64,000 nt of DNA, taken from contig NZ_JBBOCT010000001.1 in assembly GCF_038002605.1 (NCBI RefSeq), positions 744,001-808,000 on the forward strand, in the 5' to 3' direction. A program made the position numbers and the translations under genes. Under the pieces are notes generated by a model. It did not search any database, was not told the DNA's origin, and worked only from the letters and a program-made list of their open reading frames with translations. Positions 61,543-64,000 of this stretch are shown here, in pieces. Numbering within the stretch: position 1 is the stretch's first letter; the number at the start of each line of letters is the position of its first letter. Source of the stretch: Bacillus sp. FSL K6-3431. Its GTDB lineage: Bacteria > Bacillota > Bacilli > Bacillales > Bacillaceae_C.

Positions 61543-62619
61543 ATGAAGGTTGAAAAACTGGACAAAGATATGGGAATAAAAACGGTGCAGGAAAATTCAG
61601 TAATTTGGTATGATCCTAGGGATTCCCCATTCAAATTAAGTGGTTTTGCATGGTTTGATCAAGAAAGACGGTACCGAAGATTACCACAACAACCTACGTT
61701 AGGGATTCCTGATCCGGTAGATATACTAGCTAACTGTACTGCTGGTGGGCAAATCCGCTTCCAAACAGATGCTACTAAGCTAGCAATTAAAGTAAAACTT
61801 ATTGGAAAAGCGAATATGAGTCATATGCCAGCTACAGGGCAATGCGGTTTTGATTGTTATATAGGAGAAGCTAGTCAACAACAGTTTTGTAATGTAACGA
61901 GATATGATCATACACACGAGGATTATGAAATTACTATTTTTGAAAGACAAGATAATAATTTCATCGAAATTACACTGAATTTCCCGCTTTATCAAGGAGT
62001 AGAAAAAATTGAAATCGGAATAAATAATAACGCTCAAGTAGGAGCTCCACCTGATTATGATAGTGATAAAAAAGTAATATTCTATGGTACTTCTATTACT
62101 CAAGGTGGATGTGCATCACGACCAGGTATGGCGTATACAAATATATTAAGTCGGCGAATAAATATGGAATTTATTAATCTCGGATTTTCTGGAAATGGGA
62201 AAGGCGAGCCGAATATGGCCAGGTTAATTAGTAAAATTGAAAATCCGGCATGTTTGGTTTTAGATTATGAACCGAATTGTGTGAGCACGTCTTTATATAA
62301 GGAAACATTACCTGAGTTTATTCGTATTTACCGCGAATCTCATCCCGACATACCTATTTTAGTTCTATCGCAATTTCCATATGCTGTGGAAATTGTAAAT
62401 AACGATATAAATCATGATCGTCTTGAACGATTAGATTTCCAAAAAAAATTAATTAATCAACTAAAACAAGATGGGGACAAGCAGCTTTATTTTTACGAAG
62501 GAACGGATTTATTAGGCGAACATCAAGTGGAAGGCACTGTAGATGGAACACATCCCAATGACCTTGGTTTTATGAGTATCGCAAATAAATTAACACCCGT
62601 TTTGCGTAAGATTCTTTAA
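61543..62619 (+). CDS. SGNH/GDSL hydrolase with N-terminal beta-domain
   Basis: 358 aa from ATG 61543 (AGAGGG upstream). Residues ~1-170 form the GxDLY/SGNH_N-like beta sandwich; the hydrolase domain follows with block I FYGTSITQGG (catalytic Ser), block II glycine LGFSGNGKG, LVLDYEPN, and block V DGTHPNDLG (Asp and His). This domain pair (Lipase_GDSL_3 family) occurs in carbohydrate esterases, so deacetylation of a glycan is a reasonable guess. No signal peptide. Monocistronic; convergent with msrA. Confidence 0.87.
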   Translation: MKVEKLDKDMGIKTVQENSVIWYDPRDSPFKLSGFAWFDQERRYRRLPQQPTLGIPDPVDILANCTAGGQIRFQTDATKLAIKVKLIGKANMSHMPATGQCGFDCYIGEASQQQFCNVTRYDHTHEDYEITIFERQDNNFIEITLNFPLYQGVEKIEIGINNNAQVGAPPDYDSDKKVIFYGTSITQGGCASRPGMAYTNILSRRINMEFINLGFSGNGKGEPNMARLISKIENPACLVLDYEPNCVSTSLYKETLPEFIRIYRESHPDIPILVLSQFPYAVEIVNNDINHDRLERLDFQKKLINQLKQDGDKQLYFYEGTDLLGEHQVEGTVDGTHPNDLGFMSIANKLTPVLRKIL

Positions 62620-62625
62620 ATTGAT

Positions 62626-63258
62626 TTATTCATCCAATATACTTAGATCAATGTGGCAGTATCCACCAGGGTTCTTCTCTAAATAATCCTGGTGATATTC
62701 CTCAGCTAAGAAATAATTATTCAGTGGTAAAACTTCCGTAACGATCTTTTCGTCATATTTTTTCTGTTCTTGTTTTATTAACGCTGAAATGATCGAGGCA
62801 TTCTGTTCATCAACATAGTAAATACCTGTTCGATACTGGATGCCTTTGTCATTTCCTTGCCTATTTACACTTGTAGGATCGACTACTTTGAAGTAATAGG
62901 TTAACAACTCTGTAAGCGATACGCGCTGTGGATCATATTCCACGAGGACAGTTTCAACAAATCCTTGATCTCCTTTTATAACCTCTTCATATTCCGGATT
63001 TTCACCAGAACCATTAGCGTACCCAGATGTGGTATTACTAACACCATATATACGAGCAAAATACGCCTCAACACCCCAAAAACATCCTCCAGCTAAATAA
63101 ATTTTTTCGAGTTTACTGTGTGAATAATCTACGTCTTGATTTGGATTACTGGATAATGATTTCGTGTTTGAGCCATGCTTATTTTCGATATTAGGTGAAC
63201 AGGCAGTAATCAGTGCTATGAGAAAAAATAATAAACAAACGGAAAGTAACTGCTTCAT
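62626..63258 (-). CDS. msrA: Peptide methionine sulfoxide reductase A, lipoprotein form
   Basis: 210 aa from ATG 63258 (GGGGG upstream). N-terminal lipoprotein signal LLFFLIALITACS predicts a membrane-anchored enzyme outside the cell. The MsrA core begins KIYLAGGCFWGVEAYFARI, with the catalytic cysteine in GGCFWG, and continues with SGYANG, YEEVIKGDQGFVETV and EYHQDYLEKNPGGYC (resolving Cys near the C-terminus). Reduces methionine-S-sulfoxide in oxidised surface proteins. The MsrB partner common in such lipoproteins is not fused or adjacent. Confidence 0.93.
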   Translation of the reverse strand: MKQLLSVCLLFFLIALITACSPNIENKHGSNTKSLSSNPNQDVDYSHSKLEKIYLAGGCFWGVEAYFARIYGVSNTTSGYANGSGENPEYEEVIKGDQGFVETVLVEYDPQRVSLTELLTYYFKVVDPTSVNRQGNDKGIQYRTGIYYVDEQNASIISALIKQEQKKYDEKIVTEVLPLNNYFLAEEYHQDYLEKNPGGYCHIDLSILDE

Positions 63259-63396
63259 ACTGGAATCCCCCATCCATTAAAGATGTTAAGTTGTTCTAGT
63301 TATTGGACTTCCTTTTGCACATTTAACCGCAATTTTTGTAATGATTCCATTTGGATCAAACAAAGGTATATTGAAATCAATCTTTAATTTGGCCTG

Positions 63397-63999
63397 TCAT
63401 CCATTGATCATTAATTTTAATAAAAAACCAAGTAATGTTCCTAAAAATATGGAGGATAATGTACCTAATAAGAAATACTCTGCCCAATTTCGATCATCTA
63501 ACTGTTTAAAACGCGCAATGGATTTGGCGGTTACAATAAAAGCAATAGCTGGGTATGCACCAACAATGGTTAATAAGATAACTAATAATCTTTCTATATA
63601 GCCAATTAGCCTTCCTCGTGAAAGGAGAGGATTTGCATAGGTAATATAATGATATTCTCCGCTAAAATCATGCTCGGCCGTTGCTTTTCTGTCCTTTGCT
63701 TCTGCTAATTTATTTTTAAACGCGAATTTCCCTTCGAAATTTGCAAGTTGAGATGGCAGCGATCCTAATATTAGTTTAATCATATGACCACTTACACTCG
63801 TAGCTAAAATAAAGATGATGAGAATAAGAAGAAGTGCATTTACAGTATTTAATTTATTTATACCGTCATTTTCTCCTAGTAACTGTAGTAGTCTAGTCAC
63901 TAATGTAATAGCTCTTATATGAAAGAAAATCGTACAGGTGATGATAAGCATTATTACGTGTAGCAACTGATCTAATAAAAAAAAGCCTAACTTTTTCAA
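63397..63999 (-). CDS. DUF3307-type membrane protein, N-terminus beyond window
   Basis: At least 200 aa with five or six hydrophobic segments (for example LLLILIIFILATSVSGHMIK and LLVILLTIVGAYPAIAFIVT) around a charged loop (NKLAEAKDRKATAEHDF). Pattern of the DUF3307 family, membrane proteins of unknown function found near SatD in some bacteria. The frame is open to the window end and the TTG at 63999 is probably internal. It converges toward nothing obvious; msrA precedes it on the same strand direction. Confidence 0.6.
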   Translation of the reverse strand: MKKLGFFLLDQLLHVIMLIITCTIFFHIRAITLVTRLLQLLGENDGINKLNTVNALLLILIIFILATSVSGHMIKLILGSLPSQLANFEGKFAFKNKLAEAKDRKATAEHDFSGEYHYITYANPLLSRGRLIGYIERLLVILLTIVGAYPAIAFIVTAKSIARFKQLDDRNWAEYFLLGTLSSIFLGTLLGFLLKLMING

Positions 64000-64000
64000 A

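Noticed and set aside
61780..62103. 107-codon minus-strand frame inside the SGNH hydrolase gene
   Set aside because: Antisense shadow; the plus strand has an intact catalytic gene.

Overview
The window is low-GC DNA from a Gram-positive Bacillales bacterium (Bacillus, Lysinibacillus or a relative). The evidence is the strong AGGAGG-type ribosome sites, frequent TTG/GTG starts, a YolD-like protein, an ECF sigma/anti-sigma pair, IS3, IS21 and group II intron debris, and Tn3-family elements of the Tn4430/Tn5401/Tn5422 kind with TnpI-like recombinases. No housekeeping operon, rRNA or tRNA was seen. A topoisomerase III gene, a relaxase fragment, dif-like sites and the density of transposon ends point to a large plasmid or a plasmid-derived genomic island.

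Layout. 1-6046: right part of a Tn3-family cadmium transposon (cadA, tnpR, frameshifted tnpA, right inverted repeat). 6047-8700: ECF sigma/anti-sigma module between two dif-like sites. 8840-11190: relaxase, TnpI and group II intron remnants with a YolD-like gene. 11205-18240: three MFS exporters with TetR and MerR regulators. 18397-20745: a Tn3-derived element with degraded tnpA that carries a serine hydrolase and an acetyltransferase. 21090-29232: assorted enzymes (VOC protein, WYL regulator, YdeI-like, aminoglycoside-phosphotransferase-like, alpha/beta hydrolase, GNAT, serine hydrolase). 29247-34445: a decayed sugar-utilisation locus (AraC regulator, solute-binding lipoprotein split by an IS3 element, GH29 fucosidase). 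34449-43270: a second TnpI gene, asd, an amidohydrolase, a GNAT gene, a large HExxH protein and a serine recombinase, interspersed with structured repeats. 43471-47523: decayed genes plus a secreted DUF3238 protein between dif-like sites. 47615-52297: a second, complete Tn3-family transposon with a 5-bp target duplication and one cargo gene. 52740-55637: family-2 Tn3 ends around a chorismate mutase/ABC-class ATPase pair with an attenuator-like leader. 55651-64000: acetyltransferases, truncated topB, a Qnr-like pentapeptide protein, a broken serine hydrolase, an SGNH hydrolase, MsrA and a partial membrane protein.

The theme is mosaic accretion. Stress, efflux and drug- or metal-modification genes sit as small cargo units bounded by three kinds of repeats: Tn3-type 38-bp ends with subterminal hairpins, dif-like XerC/XerD sites, and a family of hairpins whose stems covary while an A-rich GATTGATCA loop stays fixed. 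Many genes are broken by one- or two-base indels, truncation or nonsense codons. This is either advanced decay or, in part, sequence error. The best candidates for undescribed biology are the covarying-hairpin family, the cargo-bearing Tn3 derivatives, and the HExxH protein beside the serine recombinase.
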